Below are positions 6,987-8,767 of a stretch of 8,767 nt of DNA, piece after piece. The DNA lies in contig VFHG01000099.1 in assembly GCA_009392075.1 (NCBI GenBank), forward strand, positions 1-8,767. The letters run 5' to 3'. Numbering within the stretch: position 1 is the first letter of the stretch; each line of letters opens with the position of its first letter. The translations under genes were made by a program, and so were the position numbers. The stretch comes from SAR202 cluster bacterium (GTDB lineage: Bacteria; Chloroflexota; Dehalococcoidia; UBA3495). A model generated the notes under the pieces. The model was not told where the DNA came from and did not search any database. It saw only the letters and a program-made list of their open reading frames with translations.

Positions 6987-8053
6987 CAGTCTTCCACGTC
7001 CCAAACAAGCGGTAGACTCTCGCCTTTCTTAGGCAATACAACCGTGCCACTGCCGGTGGCGGTCTGGTCTCCCCGGTTGTTGGTCAGATTGACCTCGCAG
7101 TCCACATGGCCATACCCACCTACCTCACGGACGGCGGTGACAACCCCTGAGGCTGTAATCACGTCACCTGGGTAGTCCATCCCCCGGTGTTCTACATAGA
7201 AACGCTTGAACCAGCCTTCCGGTCCGGCCAGCTTGATCATCAGTTGGCCCAGGTATTGGTTCTTGAGCGAGCCGTTCACAACGACGTTAGACAAGCCTTG
7301 GTGGACCTGGGCGAAGGGCAGGTCCCAGTGGATGCGGGCGTAATTTCCGTTGGCCGCCGCCCAGCGAACCAGGTGGGTGGTGGTCAGCGGGCCCTTTATG
7401 ACTTGCTCCAATGCCATGCCCACCGACACATCTTCAAAATTCCTTTGTGTTCCGGCGGCATGGAGTGTCCGCGCCACGGTCTGGTCGGGCGCGGGAGGGG
7501 AGATTACCACGCTGTTGAGTCCTTCCCCGGCATCGGCAATGGCCTTGACTTCTTCACCCGGCGGGCGGCTCCGGTGGATGCTCACCCGGTCCGCAACGCT
7601 GATCGCCTCTCCGTGCTGGTTGGTCTGGGTCTCGCGCCGAACGACGAAAACCAGGAGACCAGACCGGCCCTGTTTCTCGAAGATATCGACGATACGAAAC
7701 TGGCGGGTCACCCAATCGCCCACGTAGGCTGGACGCAGAAATTGCCAGTCACTGCCGCCATTCAATCCGTAGCTGTTGAAGGGCAGTGGCACGTCGAAAT
7801 GGGAGTCCTGGCCGGCTCCGAAGTAGCCGATGGATGGCGCGATGTCCTTCCAAGTCGCCAACGGCGGACAGAGCAGTCCTTTGAACCGGCTGGCCTCAGC
7901 CGCAAATTTGTCGATGTAGAGCGGATTTGGGTCTTCAGTGGCGTCGGCCAAGTCGTAGGCCATCTCGTCGCTGAGGGGGAAACGGTTCCTTTCGGGCGAG
8001 GTCTCGGTGCCAATCAGGCCGCGGACCTCGGGAGTTATCAGGTTATCGGTCAT
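6986..8053 (-). CDS. Two-domain MaoC-like (double hot-dog) acyl-CoA hydratase/dehydratase
   Basis: 355 aa, two hot-dog units. The N-terminal FAS1-like dehydratase domain (about 20-165) has TEDPNPLYID at 39-48, where the catalytic His of MaoC enzymes is Tyr (Y46), and CPP near 62-64; it is presumably structural or substrate-binding. The C-terminal MaoC domain (about 205-345) has NGNYARIHWD at 235-244, keeping H242 but with N237 where classical R-hydratases have Asp; an N...RIH form also occurs, as I recall, in mesaconyl-C4-CoA and 3-methylfumaryl-CoA hydratases. The expected reaction is reversible addition of water to an enoyl-CoA. GGGAG (8062-8066) lies 8 nt before the ATG. It is first in the operon with two family III CoA-transferases, which suggests activation of an organic acid followed by hydration. 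Substrate unproven; a dehydratase running the other way is equally possible. Confidence 0.87.
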   Translation of the reverse strand: MTDNLITPEVRGLIGTETSPERNRFPLSDEMAYDLADATEDPNPLYIDKFAAEASRFKGLLCPPLATWKDIAPSIGYFGAGQDSHFDVPLPFNSYGLNGGSDWQFLRPAYVGDWVTRQFRIVDIFEKQGRSGLLVFVVRRETQTNQHGEAISVADRVSIHRSRPPGEEVKAIADAGEGLNSVVISPPAPDQTVARTLHAAGTQRNFEDVSVGMALEQVIKGPLTTTHLVRWAAANGNYARIHWDLPFAQVHQGLSNVVVNGSLKNQYLGQLMIKLAGPEGWFKRFYVEHRGMDYPGDVITASGVVTAVREVGGYGHVDCEVNLTNNRGDQTATGSGTVVLPKKGESLPLVWDVED

Positions 8054-8209
8054 ATTTAGCGCTCCCGGTAGGATTGTCAGGCAGGATGGATGTCAGACGG
8101 GCGTAGGCGTGCGCCGCGTGCAGTCTAGCATACCCCATTCCAGTTGGCCGGGTGTATCATGTTGCCGGTCAAAATGTCGCGCAACGCCCGATTGCATGGA
8201 GAAGATCAA
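8054..8209. promoter_or_regulatory. Divergent intergenic region (hydratase operon / DinB gene)
   Basis: These 156 bp separate two divergent start codons, so both promoters should be here. For the minus-strand operon a possible extended -10 (TGC-TAGACT, 8130-8122) is present without a good -35. For the plus-strand gene TGTATCAT (8153-8160) is a -10-like sequence with no clear -35. Neither is convincing. No regulator gene is adjacent and I see no strong dyad. Confidence 0.3.
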
Positions 8210-8713
8210 ATGACTCTGAACGAGTTTATCGAAGACGCATTCAACACCGAACTCGAGTACCTCATGGACGCTCTGGGGGATATTAGCCCTGAAGAGTTGA
8301 TGTGGCGGGCCGGGCCGGAAGCCAACCCCATCGGATGGATACTTTGGCATATGACTAGAGTCGAGGACATGTGGTTCCAATTCTTCATACAGCGCCAGCC
8401 GGAGATCTGGGAAAAAGATGGTTGGAACGATAAGTTCGGGCTACCGACCAGGGACAACGGCTTTGACCATACCCAAGAGCAGGTGGCGAACTTTCCGGCG
8501 TACGACCTGTCTGAGATGTTGGAGTACGGGAAGGCTGTTAGGGCGGCTACATTGAGCTACCTGAAGACCGTCACCCCGGAACAGATGGGCGTGGTTCCCA
8601 GAGAGGCTCGGCCCGAGATGTCGGTGGGTCGAATCTTCCGGCAGGTTGTCGGCGAGATCTACCAGCACCAAGGCCACATTGCCTACCTGAAGGGTCTGGC
8701 CCTGACCCGATAG
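8210..8713 (+). CDS. DinB-superfamily (four-helix bundle, metal-binding) protein
   Basis: 167 aa, the usual size for DinB/YfiT-like four-helix-bundle proteins, a group that includes thiol-dependent transferases and isomerases and many uncharacterised stress proteins. Seen: a helical N-terminus, GWILWHMTRVED with H47 near the end of helix 2, a Trp-rich segment (55-72), and the C-terminal helix GEIYQHQGHIAYLKGL with E139, H143 and H146. H47 with E139 and H143 gives the H...E-x3-H pattern that I recall as the zinc site of mycothiol-dependent maleylpyruvate isomerase; H143/H146 is an alternative. GGAGAAG (8198-8204) lies 5 nt before the ATG at 8210, which decides the start over upstream in-frame ATGs. 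It is the only plus-strand gene, divergent from the hydratase/CoA-transferase operon. Specific function unknown. Confidence 0.85.
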   Translation: MTLNEFIEDAFNTELEYLMDALGDISPEELMWRAGPEANPIGWILWHMTRVEDMWFQFFIQRQPEIWEKDGWNDKFGLPTRDNGFDHTQEQVANFPAYDLSEMLEYGKAVRAATLSYLKTVTPEQMGVVPREARPEMSVGRIFRQVVGEIYQHQGHIAYLKGLALTR

Positions 8714-8767
8714 CTCCCGGTGGTTAAGCCCAGCAAGTGATTCCCAACCAAAGGGCGGACCAGGTCC

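Noticed and set aside
6987..7004. Longer N-terminus (MGRGRL) for the upstream CoA-transferase
   Set aside because: The TGATG overlap start at 6986 is the usual coupled form, and the family N-terminus begins just after it.
7187..8059. 290-codon open frame on the plus strand opposite the hydratase gene
   Set aside because: It is antisense to a gene with clear family motifs and a good SD site; its product shows no recognisable domain. Open antisense frames of this length are common in GC-rich coding DNA.
8714..8767. Terminator or further gene after the DinB gene
   Set aside because: 54 bases with no convincing hairpin, T-run or start codon with SD.
1..8767. CRISPR array, insertion sequence, tRNA or phage-type genes
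   Set aside because: No spaced direct repeats, terminal inverted repeats with transposase, cloverleaf sequence or phage protein motifs were seen on either strand.

Overview
The window looks like chromosomal DNA of a free-living bacterium. Six genes lie on the minus strand and one on the plus strand, with short intergenic gaps, recognisable Shine-Dalgarno sites and no mobile elements, CRISPR arrays, rRNA or tRNA genes that I can see. The mix of a pyrG-tal-rho housekeeping block with a cluster of family III (CaiB/BaiF) CoA-transferases and a two-domain MaoC-type hydratase suggests a Chloroflexota-like lineage (Dehalococcoidia/SAR202 type). This is inference from gene content, not from a marker phylogeny, so treat it as moderate to low confidence.

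Left half (1-4303), read right to left: a perfect consensus sigma-70 promoter (TTGACA, 18 bp, TATAAT) precedes a leader of about 160 nt, then pyrG (CTP synthase), tal (single-domain transaldolase) and rho (transcription terminator factor). As I recall, the same order with extra genes between is found in Bacillus subtilis (pyrG ... fbaA-tal-murAB ... rho-rpmE), so this is probably an old conserved cluster. Both gaps in the cluster hold inverted repeats. A 16-bp perfect palindrome sits just after tal, a 10-bp perfect stem lies between pyrG and tal, and a nested two-level stem-loop lies in the leader of rho, where autogenous control would be expected.

Right half (4364-8053), also on the minus strand: a three-gene catabolic-looking operon of a two-domain hot-dog (MaoC/FAS1-like) hydratase followed by two family III CoA-transferases. 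The hydratase and the first transferase overlap as TGATG, and the second transferase follows after 43 bp. The pair is asymmetric: the downstream one has the expected catalytic Asp (D190), while the upstream one has Phe (F174) at the aligned position. This suggests an active plus inactive heteromeric transferase, which would activate an organic acid that the hydratase then hydrates. The substrate cannot be read from sequence.

Far right (8210-8713): a divergently transcribed DinB-superfamily protein with a plausible His/Glu/His metal site, separated from the operon by about 156 bp that must hold both promoters. The strongest leads are the CoA-transferase asymmetry and the structured rho and pyrG leaders. 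I see no clear evidence of a wholly new system such as a defence island or mobile element.
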